This document shows positions 28,450 through 37,346 of a DNA stretch of 64,000 nucleotides, piece after piece. The stretch is from assembly GCA_947493175.1 (NCBI GenBank), contig CANLQD010000004.1, positions 496,001 through 560,000 of the forward strand, read 5' to 3'. Each line of letters starts with the position of its first letter. Positions within the stretch are counted from its first letter, which is position 1. A program made the translations under genes and the position numbers. The notes below the pieces were generated by a model, which had not been told where the DNA came from, did not search any database, and saw nothing but the letters and a program-made list of their open reading frames with translations. Source of the stretch: an uncultured Flavobacteriaceae bacterium. GTDB lineage: Bacteria; Bacteroidota; Bacteroidia; Flavobacteriales; Flavobacteriaceae.

Positions 28450-29481
28450 TTACTGCTGAAAAAGGGCTTCCGTCATCAACAAGGGTTCAATGACCGTATC
28501 GGCATAGGTCTTTGGATTCATCTTTGCAACCAAATACGTATGTTCCTTGTCTGGTTCGGTATGCCAACGATTCGACCCATCTTCCGCGACTTTGTTGTAC
28601 CCTTCCTCTACGACATCAAAATAATCGTTTGCCCCGGTAACGGCTACTTGTACCGTAATGATGTCCCAAATAGACCAAGGCGCAATGGTATCCGACGGTT
28701 GTAGCCCTGTCCATTCAGGAGGTTTTCGAAAAAAGTATCCATAACCGGCCTTTAAAATGTGTTCTTCTTGCCATTCATTGATTCGAATCCCGGTACCATA
28801 ACCAAATTTGGAGCTGCCGATTTCCCCACCGTTGAAAATCATAGGTCGGGGGCAATTATCGACTACATATTTACTTACACCGGGGCCGCCATATTTAAAA
28901 TTAGCTTCCTTCTTTAACTCTTCTGTATAGATACCACCCATAATGTAAAATCGGTCGACCTTTTTAGCAACGAGGTCCATGCCATTTAAAGGTGAAAACT
29001 GGTCGGCTTGCGATTTAAATAAGGTATAAATATTGTTTAGGCGACCCGTTACCACGATGGTCATACTTTGGTCTTTGGCCTCGGAGAGCAGTTTGCGATA
29101 AAGGTCGGTGGTGTTCATCGAAGCTGCATGTGTAAGATCACTTTTATAATTCTCGCCCAAGAACCAAGTATATTCTTCTTTGGCAAAAACTTCACCCTCA
29201 TGTGCACCAATGGGAATATCGGGTCTTCCAAAATAAGTGTTGACCGCATCGATGCCTTCCACATGATACTTCATAGACCAGGAAGACATTACCGCTTCGA
29301 TGGTACATAGTTGCTGATCTGCATACACGTGAAGGGCATACAACGCACCTAGGTCATCGATATCTCCGCCGATATCGGTATCAAAAATAATTTTGGGTAC
29401 AGTGCCTTGTTCAGATTGCCCTAAAAGGATTCTGGTACATAGAAAAAAGAGAAAAAGTAGCTTCATCTTCATAGAAATCAT
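28450..29481 (-). CDS. Secreted nucleoside-hydrolase-like protein
   Basis: About 340 residues with an N-terminal signal peptide (LLFLFFLCTRILLGQ). The alternatives MISMK, MKMK and MKLL are all in frame as starts. The Ca-binding DTDIGGDIDD motif of inosine/uridine-type nucleoside hydrolases is present, as are IVVTGRLNNIYTLF and the FYIMGGIY block. The family cleaves N-ribosides. A signal peptide puts it in the periplasm, where it may release sugar from nucleosides or act on another N- or O-pentoside. It lies in the sugar locus, convergent with the FG-GAP gene and divergent from the LacI gene. Confidence 0.82.
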   Translation of the reverse strand: MISMKMKLLFLFFLCTRILLGQSEQGTVPKIIFDTDIGGDIDDLGALYALHVYADQQLCTIEAVMSSWSMKYHVEGIDAVNTYFGRPDIPIGAHEGEVFAKEEYTWFLGENYKSDLTHAASMNTTDLYRKLLSEAKDQSMTIVVTGRLNNIYTLFKSQADQFSPLNGMDLVAKKVDRFYIMGGIYTEELKKEANFKYGGPGVSKYVVDNCPRPMIFNGGEIGSSKFGYGTGIRINEWQEEHILKAGYGYFFRKPPEWTGLQPSDTIAPWSIWDIITVQVAVTGANDYFDVVEEGYNKVAEDGSNRWHTEPDKEHTYLVAKMNPKTYADTVIEPLLMTEALFQQ

Positions 29482-29650
29482 TCGATTTTTGGAGTTAACG
29501 GCTTTCAGGTTCTTTTCAAGACGTTCTATTTGAACCGACTCGTTCTTAAAGATACGTAAAGCGTCATAAAAAGCTCCCTATGAATGGGTTCATTCTAGGA
29601 ATTTCGATACTTTACTACTTTTCGTTTATATTTACCAGACGAATAAATCA

Positions 29651-30682
29651 ATGAAAAAGAAGCAAGTATCCCTCAAAGATATCGCAAAAGAGGTTGGCGT
29701 CTCAATAGCGACCGTTTCGTATGTGCTCTCCAAAGGGAAAGACAGTAGGGTAAGTGAGGCCATGTCGAAGAAGATACGGGAGGTGGCCAAAAGGCTTAAC
29801 TATCAACCGAACATCATAGCCCAAAGTCTTAAAAGTGGCACTACCAATACCATAGGGCTTATTTTGGCCGATATTTCCAATCCCTTTTTTGCCAATCTGG
29901 CTCGTGTCATCGAAGATGAGGCCGCCAAGTTCAACTACACGGTTATTTTTGGTAGTTCGGACGAAAAGGCCGACAGGTCGAAACAGTTGGTCGACTTCTT
30001 ATCGAGTCGTCAGGTAGATGGTTTTATCATTGCCCCTTGTGAGGGTTCCGAAGAGCAAGTACGTACCTTATTGCAACAGAATATCCCGGTAGTACTGATC
30101 GACCGCTTCTTTCCAAAAATACCGACCGACTATGTGATTATCGACAACTATGAGTCATCGTACCGTGTGGTGGAACAATTGGTGCGTTCAGGACACCAGC
30201 GTATAGGAATGTTGGCTTATACCAACCGACTTTTTCATATGCAGGAGCGTATCCGGGGCTATAAAACCGTTTTGCGAGATAATGGTTTAACGGTTGAGCA
30301 AGAGCGGCTCGGAGAGATTTCCTTTGCGGATGGGAAAAAGGAAACCGAAGAGGCGATCGACATCATGTTGGCAGCTGACCAACCCATTGATTCCATTTTT
30401 TTTGCGACCAATACCTTGGCCATTTATGGGCTAAAGCATTTGGGGAAACTTAATTTAAAAGTACCCGATGATATTGCCGTTGTTAGTTTCGACGAGGGAG
30501 AGGCTTTTGACTTTTATTATTGTCCATTGACCCATGTACGGCAACCTCTGGAGGAGATGGGCAAGGCAGCCGTTCAATCCTTGTCGAACCGGATTAAAAA
30601 TCCGAGTACTCCCCAACAAGCTATTTGCTTGTCTGCGGAAGTGGTGGTGCGTAAATCTTCCTCGGTCACCATCGCGAAATAG
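29651..30682 (+). CDS. LacI-family transcriptional regulator
   Basis: A 343-residue LacI/PurR-type regulator. The N-terminal helix-turn-helix with hinge reads KDIAKEVGVSIATVSYVL, then RVSEAMSKKIREVAKRLNYQ. The periplasmic-binding-like effector domain starts at NTIGLILADISNPFFANL and has VDGFIIAPCEG, DDIAVVSFDEGEAFDF and a C-terminal VRQPLEEMG. It is the natural candidate to bind the TTAAACGTTTAA sites found before susC, fucI and the GHL6 gene at 44329. Its own upstream region (29482-29650) shows no such site. The inducer is probably a sugar such as L-fucose or D-arabinose, or its phosphate. Confidence 0.95.
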   Translation: MKKKQVSLKDIAKEVGVSIATVSYVLSKGKDSRVSEAMSKKIREVAKRLNYQPNIIAQSLKSGTTNTIGLILADISNPFFANLARVIEDEAAKFNYTVIFGSSDEKADRSKQLVDFLSSRQVDGFIIAPCEGSEEQVRTLLQQNIPVVLIDRFFPKIPTDYVIIDNYESSYRVVEQLVRSGHQRIGMLAYTNRLFHMQERIRGYKTVLRDNGLTVEQERLGEISFADGKKETEEAIDIMLAADQPIDSIFFATNTLAIYGLKHLGKLNLKVPDDIAVVSFDEGEAFDFYYCPLTHVRQPLEEMGKAAVQSLSNRIKNPSTPQQAICLSAEVVVRKSSSVTIAK

Positions 30683-30734
30683 TTGTATATATGTTCAAGC
30701 ACAAGGCTCATTTTGGTTGGTTAAATTTTTTTGT

Positions 30735-30757
30735 TTAAACGATTAAGCATATATTTG
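30735..30757 (+). promoter_or_regulatory. LacI-type operator and -7 box before fucI
   Basis: TTAAACGATTAA (30735-30746) differs by one base from the perfect palindrome before susC. After the same 3-base gap comes TATATTTG (30750-30757). The 15-base string TTAAGCATATATTTG is identical here and at 19702-19716, so spacing and promoter core are conserved between the two units. A leader of about 105 nt precedes the fucI start. Confidence 0.8.
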
Positions 30758-30868
30758 GTGTAAAAGGAAAAAGGGGTTCCGATAGCTGTTTTGCAACCTA
30801 GGATGCGCAGGCAACGGAGCCTTATCAGCCAGTACTTTTTAATCATTTTATCAAACTAACCATAAGAT

Positions 30869-32623
30869 ATGTATCCAAAAATCGGAATTCGTCCCATCAT
30901 TGATGGTCGATTGGGCGGTGTACGCGAATCGTTGGAAGAAACTACGATGACCATGGCGCGAAACGTAGCGCGCTTTTACTCTGAAAACTTACGATACCCA
31001 GATGGCTCGGCAGTACAATGTGTTATAGCCGATCATTGCATTGGCGGTGTCAAGGAGGCCGCAGACTGTGCGGTTAAGTTCCAATCGGAAAATGTGGGCG
31101 TTTCCCTTTCAGTAACCCCTTGTTGGTGTTATGGTACCGAAACCATGGATATGAACGCCTCGATACCCAAGGCCATTTGGGGCTTTAATGGAACCGAACG
31201 CCCAGGGGCAGTTTATTTGGCAGCAACCTTGGCCGGACACAATCAAAAAGGACTTCCCTCTTTCGGAATTTATGGTAGGGATGTACAGGATTTGGGCGAT
31301 GAGGCCATTCCCGAAGATGTACGGGAGAAACTATTGAGTTTTGCAAAAGCCGGGCTAGCGGTGGCCCTTATGAAAGGAAGGTCGTACCTCGCTATAGGTA
31401 CCGTTTCCATGGGAATCGCGGGTTCTGAAATTCAATCCGATTTTTTTCAGTCTTACTTGGGCATGCGAAACGAGTACGTAGACTCCACAGAGGTAATGCG
31501 TAGAATTGAACAAAAAATCTACGATGAAGAGGAATACGAAAAAGCGCTGCAGTGGACGAAACAACACTGTACGGAAGGAGAGGACTTTAATGAAGAGGCA
31601 AAACAACGTTCCCGGGAGCAAAAAGACAATGACTGGGAATTTGTCGTTAAGATGACTTTGATTATCAGGGATTTGATGGAAGGTAATCCGAAGTTGGCAG
31701 AAATGGGCCATGGCGAAGAGTCCTTGGGTCATAATGCTCTGGTGTCTGGGTTCCAAGGCCAAAGGCAATGGACGGATTTTCTGCCGAATGGAGATTTTTC
31801 CGAAGCAATCTTGAACTCTTCGTTCGATTGGAATGGCATTCGCAAACCCTATATGGTCGCTACTGAGAACGACTCACTGAACGGTATTTCCATGTTGTTC
31901 AATCATTTGTTGACCAATACGGCACAAATATTTGCAGACGTACGCACCTATTGGAGCCCCGATGCAGTAGAACGGGTGGCCGGCTGGAAACCGGAGGGTC
32001 CTGCAAAAGACGGCTTTATACATCTCATCAATTCCGGTTCCGCGACCCTCGATGGTTCCGGACAGCAGCAGGTAAACGGACAACCTGTGATGAAGCCCTT
32101 TTGGGAAATTACCGATAAAGAGAAAGAGGCTTGCATCGACGCCACCACTTGGTATCCTGCTGATTTGGGCTATTTTAGGGGCGGAGGTTATTCCTCGAAT
32201 TTTTTAACTACAGGAGGAATGCCTTTGACCATGTGTCGCATCAATTTGATAAAAGGTTTAGGCCCTGTGCTGCAAATTGCGGAAGGGTTTAGTATCGATT
32301 TGCCCGAAGCAGTTCACCAGACTTTAGATGTACGTACCAATAGAACTTGGCCAACCACATGGTTCGTGCCCAATTTAACGGGCCAAGGGGCATTTGCCGA
32401 TGTCTATACCGTAATGAACAATTGGGGCGCCAATCATGGGGCCATTAGCTATGGTCATATCGGAAAAGACTTGATTACCTTAGCATCGATGCTACGTATT
32501 CCCGTTTGCATGCATAACGTGCCGGACGAAAAAGTGTTCCGACCATCGGCTTGGAACTCTTTCGGAATGGATAAGGAAGGGCAGGACTATCGCGCCTGTG
32601 AAACCTATGGACCCCTGTATTAA
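30869..32623 (+). CDS. fucI: L-fucose / D-arabinose isomerase
   Basis: A 584-residue FucI, close to the 591 of E. coli. It has the diagnostic GFQGQRQWTD (about residue 294, with the catalytic Glu-equivalent region), the Asp-bearing ENDSLNG (about 332) and the late metal-binding His in WGANHG (about 522). It is Mn-dependent and isomerises L-fucose to L-fuculose and equally D-arabinose to D-ribulose. It is first in a plus-strand run with the kinase 15 bases downstream, under a LacI-type operator. Which substrate matters in vivo is open because no aldolase is present. Confidence 0.95.
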   Translation: MYPKIGIRPIIDGRLGGVRESLEETTMTMARNVARFYSENLRYPDGSAVQCVIADHCIGGVKEAADCAVKFQSENVGVSLSVTPCWCYGTETMDMNASIPKAIWGFNGTERPGAVYLAATLAGHNQKGLPSFGIYGRDVQDLGDEAIPEDVREKLLSFAKAGLAVALMKGRSYLAIGTVSMGIAGSEIQSDFFQSYLGMRNEYVDSTEVMRRIEQKIYDEEEYEKALQWTKQHCTEGEDFNEEAKQRSREQKDNDWEFVVKMTLIIRDLMEGNPKLAEMGHGEESLGHNALVSGFQGQRQWTDFLPNGDFSEAILNSSFDWNGIRKPYMVATENDSLNGISMLFNHLLTNTAQIFADVRTYWSPDAVERVAGWKPEGPAKDGFIHLINSGSATLDGSGQQQVNGQPVMKPFWEITDKEKEACIDATTWYPADLGYFRGGGYSSNFLTTGGMPLTMCRINLIKGLGPVLQIAEGFSIDLPEAVHQTLDVRTNRTWPTTWFVPNLTGQGAFADVYTVMNNWGANHGAISYGHIGKDLITLASMLRIPVCMHNVPDEKVFRPSAWNSFGMDKEGQDYRACETYGPLY

Positions 32624-32637
32624 CTAAAAGACCCATC

Positions 32638-34311
32638 ATGGCATCAGGTGAAGACTATGTGATCGGGATTGATTTCGGCACCGCTTCAGTACGGGCGATT
32701 GTGGTAGATGCTGCAACTGGGGAACAAAAGGCGTCCGCGGTCGCTACATACGAACGGTTTGCCCAGGGGCATTACTGCGATGCTTCGATCAACCAGTTCA
32801 GACAACATCCGCTTGATTATATAGAGGGGCTTCAAAAGTCGGTATTGGGGGCCCTCGATGGCTGTAATGAAAAGATACGGGCGAACATCCGGGCTATTTC
32901 GGTTGACACTACGGGTTCTACTCCGGTGGCCGTGGACAAAAAAGGCATGCCTTTAGCCTTAAAACCCGAATTTCAGGATAACCCGAATGCGATGTTTTTT
33001 TTATGGAAAGACCATACCGCTATCGGGGAAGCCAATGAAATAAATCAATATGTCGAAAAGCAAAAGGTAGACTACTTAAAATATGTTGGCGGCATCTATT
33101 CTTCCGAGTGGTTTTGGGCAAAACTATTGCACATGCTCCGGCAAGACCCAGCAGTGGGAGAAGCAGCTCATTCTTGGGTAGAGCATTGTGACTGGATCCC
33201 CTTTTTGTTGACAGGCGGAGTTGCTGCCAAAGAAATAAAACGGGGCGTTTGTGCCGCAGGTCATAAGGCCTTATGGTCTGAAGAATGGGATGGATTTCCT
33301 CCCGATCGTTTTTTCTCGGGCTTGGACCCACTTCTTAAAGGATGGGCCGATCGACTTCCAAAAGATACGTTTGCTGCAGATGAAACCGCCGGCTATTTGA
33401 GTCCTGAATGGGCGGACAAATGGGGATTGTCTACCAACGTACATGTCGGTATTGGGGCCATAGACGCCCATATGGGAGCTGTAGGAGGGCAAATTGCACC
33501 GTTTTATATGAGCAAAGTTATGGGCACTTCTACCTGTGATATGTTGGCAATGCCCCCTCAGGAAGTAGGCGATACCTTGGTCGATGGTATCTGTGGGCAG
33601 GTAAAAGGTTCCATTATTCCTGGAATGATCGGCATGGAGGCAGGGCAGTCTGCCTTTGGAGATGTGTATGCTTGGTTCAAGGAGGTCTTGGCGTGGCCCC
33701 TACAGCATTATCGATCTAATAACCAAACTGAAGAATCCCAGACCGAAGTCTTACGTCATATCGAGGACCATCTATTAAAAGAATTGAACGCGGCGGCTGT
33801 AACGATTGAAGTGACGTCGGATACCGAATTGGCATTGGACTGGCTAAATGGTCGTAGAACACCGGATGCCGACCAATCGTTGAAAGCCGCGATTACCGGA
33901 CTTAGTTTGGGTTCCGATGCCCCTAGTATTTTTAGGGCGTTGGCCGAGGGTACCTGCTTTGGAGCTAAAAAAATTGTGGAGCGCTTCCGGAATCGGGGAG
34001 TCGTTATCAAGGGAATCATAGGTGTCGGAGGTGTCGCCAAAAAATCTCCTTTCGTCATGCAATTGATGGCCGATATTCTTGAAATGCCCATCCGGGTTCA
34101 TACGTCGGAACAGACTTGTGCCTATGGGGCTGCTATGTTCGCCGCGACGGTAGCAGGAATTTACCCCAAAGTAGAGGAAGCGATGCAGCAAATGGGTCAA
34201 GGGTTTGAAATTGAATACCTTCCAAACACAGAAATGGCAAAAGTATATCGCGAACGCTATGCCCGGTATGAAAAACTGTGTGCGTTCATCGAGTCAGATG
34301 CAACTAACTAA
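32638..34311 (+). CDS. araB: FGGY carbohydrate kinase, AraB (ribulokinase) type
   Basis: A 557-residue FGGY kinase. It follows the AraB pattern closely: IGIDFGTASVRAIVVD, then DTTGSTPVAVD, then NPNAMFFLWKDHTA, then YVGGIYSSEWFWAKLLH. The segments MGTSTCDMLA and GMEAGQSAFGDVYAWF are also there, with GGVAKKSPFVMQLMAD at the C-terminus. These fit ribulokinase rather than fuculokinase (FucK). AraB enzymes phosphorylate L- and D-ribulose at O5, so beside FucI the simplest product is D-ribulose-5-phosphate. Phosphorylation of L-fuculose by this enzyme cannot be excluded from sequence. Confidence 0.88.
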   Translation: MASGEDYVIGIDFGTASVRAIVVDAATGEQKASAVATYERFAQGHYCDASINQFRQHPLDYIEGLQKSVLGALDGCNEKIRANIRAISVDTTGSTPVAVDKKGMPLALKPEFQDNPNAMFFLWKDHTAIGEANEINQYVEKQKVDYLKYVGGIYSSEWFWAKLLHMLRQDPAVGEAAHSWVEHCDWIPFLLTGGVAAKEIKRGVCAAGHKALWSEEWDGFPPDRFFSGLDPLLKGWADRLPKDTFAADETAGYLSPEWADKWGLSTNVHVGIGAIDAHMGAVGGQIAPFYMSKVMGTSTCDMLAMPPQEVGDTLVDGICGQVKGSIIPGMIGMEAGQSAFGDVYAWFKEVLAWPLQHYRSNNQTEESQTEVLRHIEDHLLKELNAAAVTIEVTSDTELALDWLNGRRTPDADQSLKAAITGLSLGSDAPSIFRALAEGTCFGAKKIVERFRNRGVVIKGIIGVGGVAKKSPFVMQLMADILEMPIRVHTSEQTCAYGAAMFAATVAGIYPKVEEAMQQMGQGFEIEYLPNTEMAKVYRERYARYEKLCAFIESDATN

Positions 34312-34351
34312 ATATCATGGCAAAAAAGACCATGGTGCAAAAATAAATTGA

Positions 34352-36193
34352 ATGCCTATACTGGTTACCAACGAAGGAACGACATTGCAAGATGCTATTG
34401 TAGCATGTAGGGAGCTTCCGAAAGCAGCGCGAAAAATTGTTTTGGACGAAGGAAATCACTTTGTAGACAAAACTGTTCGGCTAGGACCTTTAGATTCGGG
34501 TCTTGTTATTGAGGGGAGAAGGGACTCCAAGCTTTATGGAGGTCGCCGTATTACCCAATGGGAACCCAAGAACGAAACCCTTTGGCGAGCGAAACTACCA
34601 GAAGTAAAAGAAGGAACGTGGGATTTTCGAATGCTAATGGTGAATGACCGATATGCCGAGCGCGCCCATTTTCCACAAGAGGGTTTCTTAATTCATGAGA
34701 CCGATTTTGATGTGACCTGGAAAAGTACTTACGAAGGAGGTTTTGAACGACAGCCAACCTATGAGGAACTAACTACCTTAAAATTCAAGCCGGTTGACAT
34801 TCCTTCAAGTCTGGAACCCAAGAATGCAGAGCTTACGGTGTTTCATATGTGGGATGAATCATTGGTCGGTGTCAAACAAATCGATTGGGAAACCCACACC
34901 ATCACATTCTCGAATCCGGCAGGTTGGCCACCAGGAGCATTTGCCAAGTACTATCAATTTGATAAACGCTACATTGTATGGAATACCGAGGAGGGCCTAC
35001 AGCAGCCAGGGCAATGGTATTTAAATCGGGCAGAAGGGGAACTGGTCTATTGGCCAAAAGAAGGTGAAGATATGACCCAGGTGGCCATCTACGCACCTGT
35101 GCTCGAAAATGTACTTGTTTTGGAAGGTGACACTGACCATACGGTAGAGGATATCGAGCTGCGAAATTTTACGGTATCGCTGGCCAATGCGCCACTTATG
35201 AGCGGGGCATTTGGGGCCAAACTCTTTGACGGTGCGATTGCCCTACGAAAAGTGAAAAGTTGTACACTGCAACAGCTAACGATCAAAAATATTGGCGCAC
35301 ATGGCATCAAGGCAGATGGGGACCATGTGACCATTGAGTCGTGCCATGTGTCCAACGCTGGTGCCGGAGCTATTCGAATCACTGGTTCCCAGGCCAAGAT
35401 ACACAACAATTACATTCACGATATCGGTAAGACCTTTCCCAGTGCTATTGCACTCTATGTAGGTGCCACTGATCCAAACGTTCCTGAAGAGTGGGAGGCG
35501 GGCCGATCGTATTCAGATTGCGTTATTAGCCATAACGAGCTTCACGATGTGCCCTATGCCGCTATTTGCGCTGGCGGTAAAAATCTGATTATTGAAAAGA
35601 ACCTGATCTATCGGGCAATGCAAAACCTCTATGACGGTGCCGGTATCTATATTACCTTCTGTACCAATGCAGTGGTGCGTAACAACTTTATTCGAGATAT
35701 CAAGGATGCCCCAGGGGCTGGTACTTCGGCCTATTACCTCGATGAAAAGGCAATAGATTGCTTGGTAGAGGGCAATGTCGAAATAAATGTGCCAAGGGCC
35801 AGTCATAATCATATTGGCAAAAACAACACCTTTCGCAACAACTTCTTCTTTATGAAAGAAAAAGGCAGGTTCTCTATGGAACGGAGCGAGGGGTATGTCT
35901 TCGAAAAGAATATTGTGGTAACGGGTATTGGGTTCGAGTTTTATGACCCTGCTACCTGTGCCCGTTTTGAAAACAACATCTTGTTTCCCGGGAATGGAAA
36001 ACTCATTGGCAAAACCTTGAACAAATATGAGATTGTCAAGGAATTTGAATTGCCACTAGTCAATGGCAATACCGATAGCAATCCCCTCATTGCCGAGTTT
36101 GAGAAAGGAAAAATTCGGTTTGCCCCGAATTCACCGGCCCATGACTTGGGTATCCAAGAAATAGACGTATCCGATGCCGGACGGATATCGTAG
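34352..36193 (+). CDS. Cytoplasmic right-handed beta-helix protein, GH141-like
   Basis: 613 residues with no signal peptide. The N-terminal part (IVLDEGNHFVDKTVRLG, LYGGRRITQWEP, LMVNDRYAERAHFPQ) is typical of large Bacteroidota beta-helix glycosidases such as GH141. From about residue 260 the repeats form a parallel beta-helix (HGIKADGDHVTIESCHVSN, AKIHNNYIHDIG, NLIIEKNLIYRAM, AVVRNNFIRDI). GH141 includes alpha-L-fucosidases and xylan-active enzymes, so a fucosidase-type role would suit the FucI/FucP context. Family membership is my judgement from pattern only. The missing export signal means it should act on imported oligosaccharides, or be exported by an unknown path. Confidence 0.65.
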   Translation: MPILVTNEGTTLQDAIVACRELPKAARKIVLDEGNHFVDKTVRLGPLDSGLVIEGRRDSKLYGGRRITQWEPKNETLWRAKLPEVKEGTWDFRMLMVNDRYAERAHFPQEGFLIHETDFDVTWKSTYEGGFERQPTYEELTTLKFKPVDIPSSLEPKNAELTVFHMWDESLVGVKQIDWETHTITFSNPAGWPPGAFAKYYQFDKRYIVWNTEEGLQQPGQWYLNRAEGELVYWPKEGEDMTQVAIYAPVLENVLVLEGDTDHTVEDIELRNFTVSLANAPLMSGAFGAKLFDGAIALRKVKSCTLQQLTIKNIGAHGIKADGDHVTIESCHVSNAGAGAIRITGSQAKIHNNYIHDIGKTFPSAIALYVGATDPNVPEEWEAGRSYSDCVISHNELHDVPYAAICAGGKNLIIEKNLIYRAMQNLYDGAGIYITFCTNAVVRNNFIRDIKDAPGAGTSAYYLDEKAIDCLVEGNVEINVPRASHNHIGKNNTFRNNFFFMKEKGRFSMERSEGYVFEKNIVVTGIGFEFYDPATCARFENNILFPGNGKLIGKTLNKYEIVKEFELPLVNGNTDSNPLIAEFEKGKIRFAPNSPAHDLGIQEIDVSDAGRIS

Positions 36194-36231
36194 AAAAAAT
36201 AACTAAGAACACTTAAAATCAATTGAATAGA

Positions 36232-37278
36232 ATGAAAGTAATACGCTCAGAAAAAAATCCAATTATAGCTCCAAAAGATGTAAAACCGTCAAAGGAAGAT
36301 TTCGAGGTGGTATGTGTCTTTAATTGCGGGGTCATTCGCTTTCAGGGGGAGGTGTTGTTAATGCTCCGCGTTGCAGAACGTCCCAAGGCAAGGCACGAAA
36401 ACGAGGTCCGAACTGTTTTCTACGATCATGTTCAGGAGAAGATCACCGTGAAGAGCTTTGAAAAGGATATGCCTGGTATCGGCTTGCACGACAGCCGTTA
36501 TATCTATACACCAGAACGTATTTTTTTATCCTCCATGTCCCACTTTCGTTTGGCAAGAAGTCAAAACGGAATTGATTTTATCATTAATGAACATCCCTGT
36601 ATGGAACCTGATAATGTATACGAAATGTATGGTATCGAAGATCCCAGAATTACACAGATAGGCGAAGATTATTGGGTCAACTACAGTGCCTGTTCTACCA
36701 TTGGGGGCGTTACCACTTGTTTGGCGGTAACGAAAGATTTTAAGACTTTCGAACGAAAAGGGGTCATGTTTACACCCGATAACAAAGACGTAGCAATTTT
36801 TCCCGAAAAAATCAATGGGAAGTATTATGCCCTGAACCGCCCGATATCTGCGGAATACAAGTTAAAGGATATATGGATTTCCGAATCCCCGGACATTGAA
36901 GCATGGGGGAACCACCGGTTTTTGATCAGCACCAGGGAAGGCTACTGGGACGACGGCCGTATTGGATGTTCCGCCGTTCCCTTTCGCACAGAAGCAGGTT
37001 GGCTGGAGATTTATCATGGAGCCTCCAAAGACAATGTATACTGCTTAGGAGCCGTGCTACTGGATTTGGAAGAACCATGGAAGGTTATTTCCCGGTCGGA
37101 GAACCCGATCATGCTCCCAGAGGAGGATTACGAGATCAATGGCTTTTTTGGCAATGTTATTTTCAATTGCGGAGTGTTGGTAGAAGATGGGGTTGTAAAG
37201 ATCTATTACGGTGCTGCGGATACCTATATTGGTTATGCCGAAGTAGCGTTACAGGATATTTTGGACGATTTAAAATAG
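36232..37278 (+). CDS. GH130-family glycoside phosphorylase or mannosidase
   Basis: About 348 residues from the ATG at 36232; the TTG nine bases earlier is unlikely. This is a five-bladed beta-propeller of GH130 type: an NPII near the N-terminus, VFNCGVIRFQGEVLLMLRV, YGIEDPRITQIGEDYWVNYSA (Asp of EDPR is the family acid), VAIFPEKINGKYYALNRP and a C-terminal IYYGAADTYIGYAEV. GH130 members phosphorolyse or hydrolyse beta-mannosides. The lack of a signal peptide favours a cytoplasmic phosphorylase acting on an imported disaccharide. Its occurrence here hints at mannose, or a stereochemically similar sugar, in the target glycan. Confidence 0.87.
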   Translation: MKVIRSEKNPIIAPKDVKPSKEDFEVVCVFNCGVIRFQGEVLLMLRVAERPKARHENEVRTVFYDHVQEKITVKSFEKDMPGIGLHDSRYIYTPERIFLSSMSHFRLARSQNGIDFIINEHPCMEPDNVYEMYGIEDPRITQIGEDYWVNYSACSTIGGVTTCLAVTKDFKTFERKGVMFTPDNKDVAIFPEKINGKYYALNRPISAEYKLKDIWISESPDIEAWGNHRFLISTREGYWDDGRIGCSAVPFRTEAGWLEIYHGASKDNVYCLGAVLLDLEEPWKVISRSENPIMLPEEDYEINGFFGNVIFNCGVLVEDGVVKIYYGAADTYIGYAEVALQDILDDLK

Positions 37279-37346
37279 AATCATTTCATCCCTTGTCATG
37301 AGCATTCATTGAAGTAGTTTAAACCGCTTCCTTTAAAACAACTAGT

